From positions 1-64,000 of the forward strand of contig NC_014136.1 of assembly GCF_000092505.1 (NCBI RefSeq): a stretch of 64,000 bases of DNA, written 5' to 3'. This document shows positions 32,056 to 41,300 of this stretch, in pieces (the first letter of the stretch is position 1; each line of letters begins with the position of its first letter). The notes under the pieces were generated by a model. It was not told where the DNA came from, did not search any database, and worked only from the letters and a program-made list of their open reading frames with translations. The position numbers were made by a program, and so were the translations under genes. Source of the DNA: Leuconostoc kimchii IMSNU 11154 (GTDB taxonomy: Bacteria > Bacillota > Bacilli > Lactobacillales > Lactobacillaceae).

Positions 32056-32420
32056 TCTTCTTTCACCACCGCTCTAATGTTTTCAAAGGCAATATAGGTT
32101 TCATTAATATACACTCCTAAATCCGAAAAGCCATCAACCAAACCTGTTGTGTTAGGCACTAAATTGCCATCCGTGTCCTCAATATTTTGTTGTACCGTCA
32201 CAAATTCATAATTTGCTGCCGCATGACGTAAGATATTTTGACAATCCGTTAAGGACATCATTGGTAATTTAACAGGTACGGCATTTTTTGCCTGTGCTTC
32301 ACGTTTTAAAGCTGAGGTATGGTCTGACAGAAAATAGCCATTCCACTTCACCTTACCACGCACGCGATAGTCGTTTTGAAAGTAATTGTTAATCATCTTA
32401 CTAAATTCTGCATCACTCAT
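32052..32420 (-). CDS. YolD-like protein
   Basis: A 122-residue protein starting MSDAEFSKMINN. GGAGGT lies 7 bases before this ATG, so it is preferred to an upstream start inside umuC. The segment RGKVKWNGYFLSDHTSALKRE is the RG-h-KW-x-GYFLSDHT pattern of the YolD-like family, which in Gram-positive bacteria regularly accompanies UmuC-type polymerases. It overlaps umuC by 8 bases. Probably a polymerase accessory; the mechanism is not established. Confidence 0.75.
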   Translation of the reverse strand: MSDAEFSKMINNYFQNDYRVRGKVKWNGYFLSDHTSALKREAQAKNAVPVKLPMMSLTDCQNILRHAAANYEFVTVQQNIEDTDGNLVPNTTGLVDGFSDLGVYINETYIAFENIRAVVKEE

Positions 32421-33735
32421 AGCTGTTACCTCCGTTATGACCACCAACAAGGCTGGCACGGTTAATCGCCGTACCGCCTTTTTCTTTGGACATTGCCCGC
32501 ATCAGGGCTGTGGTGCCAAACCGTTTTCGAATTTCATCAACAACTTGATCAATCTTATTGGATTTAATTGATTTTTCTGGTTGTTCAAAGAGGTCAAGCT
32601 GTACGCCAGTGTCCTCAATTAAGCCGCCATAATCAATCCCAATATTACGAATCACTTCACCATGCCAATGCTTTTCAAACAAAGCCACCATAATTGCCAT
32701 TAGTTTGCGGGTATCATTAGTTGGATCAATCCTTTGTTGCTTTCTAAAACCATGACTTCCCTGGCGTTCACTTTCGGCAAAAGAATACCCGATAAACAAG
32801 CTTACCAAACAAGTTTGTTTCTTATGTGATCTAATCCTGGTCGCCACTTGATCTGCCATTTCACGGACAACAATTTCAATCTCTTCTTTTCGTTTATAAT
32901 CACGCGGTAATACCTGGGAATTACTATATGATTTGCTTTTAGGCACGACCACCCCAGCCATATCTGTACGATCAATGCCCCAAGATAAGGCAAACAATTG
33001 CTCGCCAACCAATCCCATTTTGGCTCTAAATTGATAAGGGTCCTGATGCGCCAAATCGTACATTGAATGGATACCCATCACTTCAAGTTTATGTGCTGTG
33101 CGGGAACCAATACTCCAGACATCATCCAGTTTCGTAATTGGCCACAATTTTGTCGGCACATCCTCATAGTGCCAAATACCCGTCAGGTTTTTTGTATGTT
33201 TTGCGTCAATGTCCAAGGCTATTTTTGCGAGCACAGGCGTGTCACCAATGCCAACTGTTAAATAGACACCTGTTTCCGCTCTAACTTGCTTTTGAATTTT
33301 AAAAGCGACTTCCTCAGGAGTTTTACCAAACAACCGCCAAGAGTGGGTTACGTCTAAAATAGACTCATCAATCGAGTACGGCAGCAAATTAATATCATCG
33401 GTATATTGACGATAAATATTATTGATTTTTAGGTTTTCAGCAATATAATTATTCATCCTAGGGTGTGCGATAAATAAGCCATGCACATCAGGTAAATCAC
33501 GCTGGCGCATCACATTACTAATGCCTAAGTCCTTCTTAGCTGTTGGTGAGGCCGCTAGGACTAAACCACCATTCGTGTTTGCTTGTTCAGACATCACAAC
33601 TAGATCGCCCTTTAGTGGATTAAAGCCTCGCTCAACATTCTCAACACTGGCATAGAAACTTTTTGAATCAATTAAAAAAAACACGCCACGATTTTCTTTG
33701 CTATAATCATATTCAGTTGTGATTGCGTTTTCCAT
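32413..33735 (-). CDS. umuC: Y-family DNA polymerase (UmuC/ImpB-like), SOS-regulated
   Basis: A 440-residue error-prone polymerase for translesion synthesis. Catalytic residues are visible: Asp23 in LIDSKSFYASVE and Asp123-Glu124 in YSIDESILDVT. The helix-hairpin-helix region follows at TKLDDVWSIGSRTAHKLEVMG. A C-terminal VQLDLFEQPEK matches the beta-clamp-binding type motif (QLxLF). GGAGG lies 6 bases before the ATG; an in-frame TTG two codons upstream is less likely. The promoter has a perfect Gram-positive LexA box. It heads a three-gene operon. Confidence 0.93.
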   Translation of the reverse strand: MENAITTEYDYSKENRGVFFLIDSKSFYASVENVERGFNPLKGDLVVMSEQANTNGGLVLAASPTAKKDLGISNVMRQRDLPDVHGLFIAHPRMNNYIAENLKINNIYRQYTDDINLLPYSIDESILDVTHSWRLFGKTPEEVAFKIQKQVRAETGVYLTVGIGDTPVLAKIALDIDAKHTKNLTGIWHYEDVPTKLWPITKLDDVWSIGSRTAHKLEVMGIHSMYDLAHQDPYQFRAKMGLVGEQLFALSWGIDRTDMAGVVVPKSKSYSNSQVLPRDYKRKEEIEIVVREMADQVATRIRSHKKQTCLVSLFIGYSFAESERQGSHGFRKQQRIDPTNDTRKLMAIMVALFEKHWHGEVIRNIGIDYGGLIEDTGVQLDLFEQPEKSIKSNKIDQVVDEIRKRFGTTALMRAMSKEKGGTAINRASLVGGHNGGNSYE

Positions 33736-33767
33736 CAGCAACCTCCAAAAACAATTGTGTATAATTC

Positions 33768-33796
33768 ATTATACGAACAAGCGTTCGTTTAAGCAA
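33768..33796 (-). promoter_or_regulatory. SOS (LexA-type) promoter of umuC
   Basis: Read leftward: -35 TTGCTT (33791-33796), 17-base spacer, -10 TATAAT (33768-33773). The spacer contains CGAACGCTTGTTCG (33774-33787), an exact match to the Gram-positive SOS box CGAAC-N4-GTTCG. LexA bound here would block the polymerase directly. Confidence 0.92.
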
Positions 33797-33814
33797 GCGA
33801 ACAAAACATTAAAT

Positions 33815-33846
33815 TTGTGACAAAAGAAAAAGCTATGCTATAATAA
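33815..33846 (+). promoter_or_regulatory. Promoter of the antitoxin RNA
   Basis: A GTGACA-like -35 box, 16-base spacer and TATAAT with an extended TG (TGCTATAAT), read rightward. It is a strong consensus promoter with no ribosome binding site or protein frame after it, so it most likely makes an RNA. Confidence 0.75.
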
Positions 33847-33849
33847 AGA

Positions 33850-33966
33850 CATAGAAAAGAGCCGTAGCGCTAACTACGACTCCTAGCAAACCCGTATCGA
33901 CGGTGGCTAAGTTAATAATTCATCTAATGATCATCAGCCCAGCTAAAGCAAGATGATCATTTTTTG
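33850..33966 (+). ncRNA. Antisense antitoxin RNA of a type I toxin-antitoxin system
   Basis: About 115 bases run from the consensus promoter to a rho-independent terminator in which GATGATCATC-type arms (ATGATCATC around 33937-33946, GATGATCAT at 33953-33961) are followed by a T-run. The 5' part has a hairpin CCGTAG-CGCTAA-CTACG. The RNA converges on the holin-like toxin gene and overlaps the end of its message, as in par/Fst-type and lactobacillus Lpt-type loci. The 5' end is inferred from the promoter. Confidence 0.72.
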
Positions 33967-34061
33967 TTGCTGTTTTTTATCAGCTCAACAACTAATCCAA
34001 CCAGTATCAAGACAAATGTCCCAAAACCAATCATTAGCTGTAAAGTATCCGAAACGGACAC
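33957..34061 (-). CDS. Holin-like toxin peptide of a type I toxin-antitoxin system
   Basis: A 34-residue membrane peptide with a GTG start: (M)SVSDTLQLMIGFGTFVLILV, then GLVVELIKNSNKK. The N-terminal SVSD-LQLMIGFGTFVL signature, single membrane helix and basic tail are those of the putative holin-like toxin family common in lactobacilli. AAAGGAG lies 9 bases before the GTG. The stop codon lies in the convergent antitoxin terminator. Overproduction would be expected to damage the membrane; the antisense RNA should restrain it, giving plasmid maintenance. Confidence 0.85.
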   Translation of the reverse strand: MSVSDTLQLMIGFGTFVLILVGLVVELIKNSNKK

Positions 34062-34089
34062 TAGGCATCTCCTTTCCTAGAATCTGGGT

Positions 34090-34218
34090 TTACAGTTTTG
34101 ACACCAGCGCCACCTGCCGGTCGGCAGGTGATATGCGTTCTAAACCTTTTAGTCCTTTTTCGGAATAGGGAATATTTTGAATTACAAGTTTATCTGATTT
34201 CACCGTCATTTTCATCAT
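34090..34218 (-). CDS. 42-residue protein upstream of the toxin
   Basis: Reads MMKMTVKSDKLVIQNIPYSE, then KGLKGLERISPADRQVALVS, ending in KL. A small basic soluble protein with a weak GGGCGG site before the ATG pair. It ends 28 bases before the toxin start and may share its transcript. A perfect hairpin CACCTGCC/GGCAGGTG lies inside the frame (34111-34130) and could regulate expression of the toxin message. No family recognised; the protein-like composition supports it only moderately. Confidence 0.5.
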   Translation of the reverse strand: MMKMTVKSDKLVIQNIPYSEKGLKGLERISPADRQVALVSKL

Positions 34219-34294
34219 CCGCCCTATTAATAGATACCTTTATTATATATCATAAAACCATTCAAATTTTAGTTTTTTAATAGAGCAAATGCAG

Positions 34295-34326
34295 ACAAAA
34301 AAGGGTTGATTCAAACGAATCAACCC
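34295..34326 (-). terminator. Terminator of the pglZ-brxL transcript
   Basis: Read leftward, GGGTTGATTC pairs with GAATCAACCC around GTTT and ends in six T residues, 33 bases beyond the brxL stop. Confidence 0.95.
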
Positions 34327-34358
34327 AATAGTTGTATTAAAATCACTATATGTTGTAA

Positions 34359-36497
34359 CTATTCAACACCCAAAGCCTTAAAAGCAGCTTCTTCAATCGT
34401 ATTATAGAAAATAATTGTAAATGATCCTAGCAAATCGCTAGGGACAGTACCAAAATCGGCAGCTGAGGTCATTGGTAGTAACACTTTCTTTGCACCGCTA
34501 TCCCGTGCAACCTGTAGCGTATCAGCAAGATTCTCAGGCTTAACTACTGATCCGCCAATTGTTAAATCTCCTACAACAACAAGGCTATCAACAGTTGGCT
34601 TTGCGAGACTAATTGAAATCAAAGCAAGGTACGTCGCCAATGACAAATGGTCTGTCATCAAGCCATTATTTAAGTTGGTAGCGTTCAATATAAAGTCATG
34701 TTGTGACAACGAGATAGTACCACTAACCTGGCCTGCATTTGCTTTCAGATACTTATATGCTGTATCCATACTTTCCTTCGCGCCACGGTGACCACCAATA
34801 CCAGTAGTCGCAAACTTGCCGTTACCCGCAGTCATTTGAGTCTCAATCTTAAACAAACTCAGTCGGTTTCCAGCATCATAACCGACTGAGTAAACATGCC
34901 CCGGCTTCTCAGTTCCAACAGGAATTAATGTTGAAGATCCTTGTTCAGGTACTGCGACAAACTTCTCTTCAAACGTTTCATTATCAATGTAACTTAAGTT
35001 CACATCGAAAAACTCCATGCCACCAATTTTCTTAAGTTGTTCCTTAACACGGCGTCGCATTTCAATGGCGAATCGAAGTACTTCTTCAACGTCTTCCTTG
35101 CTAAACTCTCCATGAGGATAGATAAGCTTGATCATTCCAGACACTGTCTTACGAACCGCGATTGTATCACGTTGATTCAATTGATTCCCTAGTTTGAAGT
35201 ACGCTTCGAAAGCATCACCATATGAAATTTTACGCAACTCACGCATCACTTCCGCAAAATAATCAGTGATGAAGCCATATCCCTTTGTAAAAAAAGAAGG
35301 CTTATACTTTGGAATTTCCCAGCCAGGCAAGTAATTATGAATTCGGTCCAAAAATGCCGAATCGTTGGCCATTACATCGGGGAATGGATCAAACAAATGT
35401 GATGTCCGCATAACAACATCTACACTTTGGTTGATATTTCCAACAAACACCATTGACGCACTTGCTTGAATTTCATCCTTGCCTCGTGCGAATGATCCCG
35501 ATGCCATGTAGTCTTTCATAATTTGAACGCCGTCTTTATCTTTAAATGTAATACCCGCTACTTCGTCGAAAGCGACAGTATCCCACATTCCAACCAGCCC
35601 TACTTGGTGGCGGCTCATGTTATAAAACAAGTTTGCAACAGTCGTTTGACCACCTGAAACCAAAATAGAATTTGGTGATAATTCTTTATACACGTGTGAC
35701 TTTCCGGTTCCACGAGGACCCAGTTCCACGAAGTTGTAGTTGTTTTCCACCATTGGAATTAGACGTGAAATGAATAACCACTTTTGTCGCTTTTCAAATT
35801 GAGTTGGTTCCATCCCAATCGTTCGAAGCAACAAATCGATCCACTCGTCCGTAGTGAATTTTTCTCTTCCCTGTCGAACTTCAGACATGTCCAGTCCGGC
35901 AACTTGAATTGGAGTAAGCTTTTCTACATTGAATGGCGCTGTGCTATCACTTTCCATATCATCGTGATAATAACTTAGTCGCACAATCGCCCAGATACCT
36001 CCGCCTAGCAAACGCTCATAATCCTGAGGATAACGTGAATCCACTGGCACTCCCGTAATGCCTAAATTACTGAACGCCGCCTCATACCGATCTAATCGCG
36101 TGTTCAAAGTAACAGTCAATTTATCAATTACGGTATAAGCACCGTTCTCTCGAATTTTTGACTTAATTTTCTCCGCCTCGTCTGGACGAACATAATTGTT
36201 TGCTAGTGTTTTCTTGACGTTTTCTACACCTTGCTCGATAGTTGCTGGATCCGATGAGTTTGCATACATACCAAGCAGATACTCCAACACATAAGACGGC
36301 ACGTTTGCGCCTTCTTTGATTCGCTGCGTCAAATCCTTACGAACAAAACGACCAGGAAAGTTAATTTCCAACTTGTCCAGCAAGTCGAAATTACTATCAC
36401 TCCCAGAGGCTAAAACTTCAGTGGCAGTAATATCTACGTCGTCATTTGAACTCTCTAAGTCATCGTGTAAGTTGTTGTCATCATTAACTAAAGTCAA
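34359..36497 (-). CDS. brxL: BrxL, AAA+/Lon-like BREX protein
   Basis: A 712-residue protein and the last gene of the type 1 BREX set, required for phage exclusion. Best start is TTG at 36497 (MTLVNDDNN), with GGAGG 8 bases upstream; a further in-frame start would overlap pglZ by 38 bases. The AAA+ Walker A is GPRGTGKSH (about residue 265), with FVELGPRG before it and AFDEVAGI as Walker B. The C-terminal Lon-like domain has SLVVVGDLTIGGSVV and ARDSGAKKVLLPM. The canonical Lon Ser context (GPSAG) is absent, reading NNGLMTDHLS, so proteolysis is doubtful. Overlaps pglZ by 14 bases. Confidence 0.93.
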   Translation of the reverse strand: MTLVNDDNNLHDDLESSNDDVDITATEVLASGSDSNFDLLDKLEINFPGRFVRKDLTQRIKEGANVPSYVLEYLLGMYANSSDPATIEQGVENVKKTLANNYVRPDEAEKIKSKIRENGAYTVIDKLTVTLNTRLDRYEAAFSNLGITGVPVDSRYPQDYERLLGGGIWAIVRLSYYHDDMESDSTAPFNVEKLTPIQVAGLDMSEVRQGREKFTTDEWIDLLLRTIGMEPTQFEKRQKWLFISRLIPMVENNYNFVELGPRGTGKSHVYKELSPNSILVSGGQTTVANLFYNMSRHQVGLVGMWDTVAFDEVAGITFKDKDGVQIMKDYMASGSFARGKDEIQASASMVFVGNINQSVDVVMRTSHLFDPFPDVMANDSAFLDRIHNYLPGWEIPKYKPSFFTKGYGFITDYFAEVMRELRKISYGDAFEAYFKLGNQLNQRDTIAVRKTVSGMIKLIYPHGEFSKEDVEEVLRFAIEMRRRVKEQLKKIGGMEFFDVNLSYIDNETFEEKFVAVPEQGSSTLIPVGTEKPGHVYSVGYDAGNRLSLFKIETQMTAGNGKFATTGIGGHRGAKESMDTAYKYLKANAGQVSGTISLSQHDFILNATNLNNGLMTDHLSLATYLALISISLAKPTVDSLVVVGDLTIGGSVVKPENLADTLQVARDSGAKKVLLPMTSAADFGTVPSDLLGSFTIIFYNTIEEAAFKALGVE

Positions 36498-39012
36498 AAT
36501 CGAAACCTCCAGTGATTGCAAGATCCATCGTAAATTCTTCGCGAATTATTTCTTGCTTATTTTCAACATTTTCGACAATCAAGAAGTAACTTTGCGTTTG
36601 ATCATACACTTGGTCCGCGATTACAAAGCGTTTCTTAATAATTCGCTTACTTGGATTTTGGTCATCACTAAACGCATTAATAACTTCCGTAGAAGAAATG
36701 ACGTCACCCGCTTGGTCCACAAACTTCGCTTCAAACGTAGCGCCATTCACGTCGGAACTAATTGGTTGCAATTGGTTAAAGCTGACAATAATAGTTCGAG
36801 AAGTAATGCGGTGTGGGACTGGACTCAGTTGAACTTCCACAGTTTCAGATGTATCTGCCCCACGCTTTGAGTGAACAGCAATCACCGGCACAATCATTTC
36901 TTGTGGCGAAACACCGCCGTGAACGTAATTTTTACCAGCCCCTTGCGACATAAAGACGTTTGCGGAAGTTGGATAGTACACTATTTCCTCTTGGTCATTG
37001 TCCAAAACATCACTAATCGCCACTGAATCAACGCCCGTCTGTTCAAATTTTTCTTTCGAAACGGCGTATCTTGGTGCTTTTTTCATAAAGTTAGCTGGCT
37101 TAAGATCAATCTTATCTGTGGTGTCCAGTTCGGAATCACGATAAATAAATCCATGATCCGCAGTCACAATAAAGTTTGTGCGATTTGCGCTTCTTAACCG
37201 CTTGATAATTGATTGAATTTCGCTGACAGTCTGAGCAGTCGCTTCGAACGTTTTACGTTCGGTTTTTGCATTGTCGCTAATTGCATCAATGCCGTTGTGA
37301 TATACGTAAATAACATCTTTGCCCACGAATTCAGACTTTAGGTCTTCCGTTTTGGTACTCATCACCTTATCTGCAGCAATCGTCATTGATTTAGCATTGC
37401 GTTTTTGCAAAACCAACTCTCTTGAAGCCAAATCTGTTGCTTTAACACCATCCACCAAAACCGTAGGCACCGACGCATCATACGTCAGCTCTTCATGAGG
37501 AAGTAATGACGGCATACCGAAGTATGTCACCGACGGCACGCCGGTAATCATATAATCAACTTCAGCAGATAGTTGATTTTCTCTATTAATAAACTTCGCT
37601 AAATCTTGTCCTGACTCAAACCTCAATGCATCAGAAACAATTACGACAACTGGATTTTTGCTTGAAGCAACCTTGTTTCGATAGAAATTTCTCTGCAATT
37701 TTTGTGATTCAATGGACTTAATATCATACACATCAGACCAGCGCTTAATCATCGGGTTCAAAAAGCCATTTAAATAGCTTTGTTCTACACGTTGTGCAAG
37801 CGTATCAAACGAGTCAAACAATTCAGAATCTAACGTCCAACGATAGTCAACAAACTTACGATATGATGTATCGATATTAGCAAGCCCGTTTTTTGTATCC
37901 ACATACGCTTCTGCAAATTTTTCTACGTTTTCGTAATCACCAAACGCTTTACCAGCTAATACTGGTATCGCCTTTCGAATCATCTTGTACGCCGATTCGT
38001 ACTCATTCGCATACATCGTATCCTGTCGTTCATGAGTCAAGAAACGTAAATCAACCCCATTAGGCTGAAGTTCTGAGTTCACTAAACTAGTAGCAGCCCA
38101 ATCCATGATTTTTAAATCAAAATTTCTAAATACATCAGATTTAATCAAATCATTCATCTCAACGTTTTTAAAAACCGATTCTCCGTTAATAAATTGCCAG
38201 ACTTCATCGGCAATTTGTTTCATACGAGACGTGAAATTAGCCATATTCATCAATTGCGAAACTGCAGCTATAACATTAGTCTTCGCAAACGATTGATAAA
38301 CATTTACTTGGGAAGGAAGATCCAGTTCCATTTGATCGAATGCCGTAATAACAAGCATACCACTTAACAATTCTTTCAACTTCGGCTCTGAAGAAAAATA
38401 ACCAAATTGGCTACTCATTCCTTGCCAAAACTGATCATAAACATTGAATTTTTTAAACTCATTCAACGCTTGATTATCTTCTAAGTCCGTTTGAATAACC
38501 GACTTAAGAATGTCCAGAGATGAAATGCCGTTAGCCTTTGCAAGAGCGGCTAAAATAACAATAACTGGATTGTTAATTTTTCGGTCTTTAGTTAACGCCT
38601 TAAATTTATTAATGCGCTCCTTATTTCCGAAGAACTTCATGTTGTCCACAACAAACTCTTGGTGTTTCTCTTCCAGTCCTAATTCTTCACGAAGCATTAC
38701 AGTTGCGTCCGCTGTAAATTCAACCGAGTAGCGTTCTACATCGGCCATTAAATTTTGTGATAAGCCAGGCTTTTTTGCAGGCGAATATATTAATGCAGCT
38801 TCCCCATTCTTCTCAAGACTCAAAACCTCTAACTTAGTCTTAAATTGTTCACCCGGAAGCATTTCAATTGTCGTTTGAGTCAATTGTGCAGTGATTTCTC
38901 CGATATTATCTGCGAAATCCGCATTTGCGTCATACCAAAAAACAAACTGTTTTCCTTGCGCGAATAACGTACGAATTCGTTCAACAATCTCCCCTGTATT
39001 TAATTCAACCAT
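36484..39012 (-). CDS. pglZ: PglZ, alkaline phosphatase-superfamily BREX protein
   Basis: An 842-residue BREX core protein. The C-terminal half is the alkaline phosphatase-like domain: VVVIVSDALRFESGQDLA holds the metal-binding Asp, and NFIVTADHGFIYRDSE holds the second metal site (Asp-His). The N-terminal half carries the usual helical region with FVFWYDANADFADNI. It starts about 100 bases from the start of the silent pglX cassette on the other strand, so a separate promoter for pglZ-brxL must lie in 39013-39107; TATAAT (read leftward) is visible there. Confidence 0.95.
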   Translation of the reverse strand: MVELNTGEIVERIRTLFAQGKQFVFWYDANADFADNIGEITAQLTQTTIEMLPGEQFKTKLEVLSLEKNGEAALIYSPAKKPGLSQNLMADVERYSVEFTADATVMLREELGLEEKHQEFVVDNMKFFGNKERINKFKALTKDRKINNPVIVILAALAKANGISSLDILKSVIQTDLEDNQALNEFKKFNVYDQFWQGMSSQFGYFSSEPKLKELLSGMLVITAFDQMELDLPSQVNVYQSFAKTNVIAAVSQLMNMANFTSRMKQIADEVWQFINGESVFKNVEMNDLIKSDVFRNFDLKIMDWAATSLVNSELQPNGVDLRFLTHERQDTMYANEYESAYKMIRKAIPVLAGKAFGDYENVEKFAEAYVDTKNGLANIDTSYRKFVDYRWTLDSELFDSFDTLAQRVEQSYLNGFLNPMIKRWSDVYDIKSIESQKLQRNFYRNKVASSKNPVVVIVSDALRFESGQDLAKFINRENQLSAEVDYMITGVPSVTYFGMPSLLPHEELTYDASVPTVLVDGVKATDLASRELVLQKRNAKSMTIAADKVMSTKTEDLKSEFVGKDVIYVYHNGIDAISDNAKTERKTFEATAQTVSEIQSIIKRLRSANRTNFIVTADHGFIYRDSELDTTDKIDLKPANFMKKAPRYAVSKEKFEQTGVDSVAISDVLDNDQEEIVYYPTSANVFMSQGAGKNYVHGGVSPQEMIVPVIAVHSKRGADTSETVEVQLSPVPHRITSRTIIVSFNQLQPISSDVNGATFEAKFVDQAGDVISSTEVINAFSDDQNPSKRIIKKRFVIADQVYDQTQSYFLIVENVENKQEIIREEFTMDLAITGGFDFDFS

Positions 39013-39107
39013 GTACTGATACTCATTCCTTTTATACGTTGTCCCGTCATAAACGGTGTTTAATTCATTATATCAAAATTAGTCAGCATCCCCTATTATA
39101 ACATATA

Positions 39108-39243
39108 AATTATTGTTCACCCCCAGCTATCACGATGGGGTCATTAAGGACTTGATTGATGGTATTCCTGAGAGTGATTTTGATGTGCAACTTGAAGGCC
39201 AAGTTGAAATTATTGGCTGGCTCTACCAGTACTATAATGAAGA
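39108..39243. repeat. Inverted repeat IR1, copy in the silent pglX cassette
   Basis: 136 bases that match, inverted, 45279-45414 inside pglX, with 4 mismatches by eye. It covers the first codons of the cassette (FTPSYHDGVIKDLIDGIPES). The left edge begins AATTATTGTTCACC in both copies, three bases before the first cassette codon. Confidence 0.92.
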
Positions 39244-41146
39244 GTCGAAAGATAAAGCTATCGGTCAACCTAAATCTCATAAGTTTCGAGATGTTGAAAT
39301 AGCTTCAGTAACACAAATTTTTACTCCAGATTGGATCGTTAAGTATATGGTCCAAAATTCAGTGGGTAAATACTGGATGAACGTTCTTAAAACTCGTCCT
39401 TCCTTTACAAGTGAGAAGGAAATCGCTCAAAATTTCGGTTGGGAATATTACATGGAAGATGCAGATCAACCCATCGATGTTGAAACCAATCTTTCTGTTG
39501 AGAACGATATCTTGAACAAAGATATTCAGAAACTAAAAGTGCTAGATCCATCAATGGGAAGTGGACACATTTTAGTGTATGCGTTTGACTTGTTAATGGA
39601 TATTTATCAATCGGAAGGCTATTCAAAGAATGAAGCCGCAACATCTATTTTAAATAATAATTTATTTGGGATGGATATTGATAGACGAGCATTCCAATTG
39701 GCTTATTTCGCTTTGATGATGAAATACAGGCAATATGTCCGACGTGGGTTGTCTGATGAAAATTCTGCCCACGTTTACGATATTCCAAGCACTTCTGGTT
39801 TTGATGCTTTGGATTTTGCTGCAATTGAAGAAACATTCAGCAATCCGGTTGCATTAGAAATTAAAAAAGTACTAAACAGGTTTGAACATGGGGATGAACA
39901 GGGGTCACTTTTAAACACTGATGATATCGATTTCAATGTGATTGAAGACGCATTGGCAGATTTGAAAAACAGTTCTATCCCTCTTGATTTAATTAACGTA
40001 ATTGATACGCTGGAAAACTCATTGGTAGTTGGGCAAACGTTATCAGCTATGTACGAGGTAGTGATCACAAATCCTCCGTATATGGGATCTTCTAGAATGA
40101 ATAGTTCCCTATCTGATTTTGCCAAGAAGCAATTTCCAAATTCGAAATCAGATTTATTCGCAATGTTCATGGAGCATTATAATGGACGTATCGTAAAAAA
40201 TGGTTACAATGCTATGGTAACTATGCAGTCTTGGATGTTTTTATCTAGTTTTGAAACTATGAGAACGTACCTTTTGGAAAAATTCACAATTTCAAATTTG
40301 ATGCACATGGAAAACAACGTTATGGGTATTGCGTTTGGTACAGCCGTTACGATTGTTCGAAATGTGAACCTTCCCACCTTTGTTGGAACGTATCATCAAA
40401 TAAAAACTTCTGATGCTTCGGGTAAAGTGCCAAAAAATTTACCTGTTTATGGTAATAGGTATAATCGAACTAACCAAGCGAATTTTAAGAAGATTCCTGG
40501 TAGTCCGATTGCGTATTGGGTAAGTGCTAATTTGATTCATGACTTTGAAGTTGGCACTAGAATGGACAAAATAGTAGAACCTCGTCAAGGTCTTGCAACT
40601 GCAGATAATAACAGATTTTTGCGCCAGTGGTTTGAAGTTTCATTAAACAATATTAAGTTTGACGCTAAATCAATCGATGAATCGATCTCATCAAACAAAA
40701 AATGGTTTCCATATAACAAAGGTGGTTCCTATCGTAAATGGTACGGCAACTATGATTATGTTGTTAATTGGGAGAATAACGGTGCCAAAATTCGTAATTT
40801 TACAGATGCCAAAGGAAAAGTCAGATCCCGTCCACAAAACACAAATTATTACTTCCGTGAAGCAATAACCTGGTCGGATGTGAATAGTGGTCATTTTTCG
40901 TTGCGATATCGCGAATTTGGATCGATACACGATGTTAAAGGGATGTCTGCTTTTAGTACAGATAAATCAGTTTTTGAATATATATTGTCATTATTAAATT
41001 CACCCGTTGGGGAATACATTTTCAAAATGCTGAATCCAACTATTAGTTTGCAAATAGGAAACTTCCAAACTTTTCCTGTTTTAGGAATCCATGCTGATTC
41101 AACGGCTATTAAAGCATTTGCTCATCGCAATATTAGTCTCAGTCGC

Positions 41147-41232
41147 AATGATTGGGACTCATTCGAGATATCTTGGAACTTTAAAATGCATCCGTTGATT
41201 CGTCATATCGATGAACATAATCGAAATTGGAA
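41147..41232. repeat. Inverted repeat IR2, copy in the silent cassette
   Basis: 86 bases that match, inverted, 43338-43423 in pglX with about 4 mismatches. Encodes NDWDSFE(I/T)SWNFKMHPLIRH and the following IDEHNRNWN in both copies. It sits at the downstream end of the variable region. Confidence 0.9.
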
Positions 41233-41300
41233 TATCACCCCTATACTTAACCACTGTAATGTGCCAAACTTGAGCCAAAAAATATTTTTGGAGGTCAACT

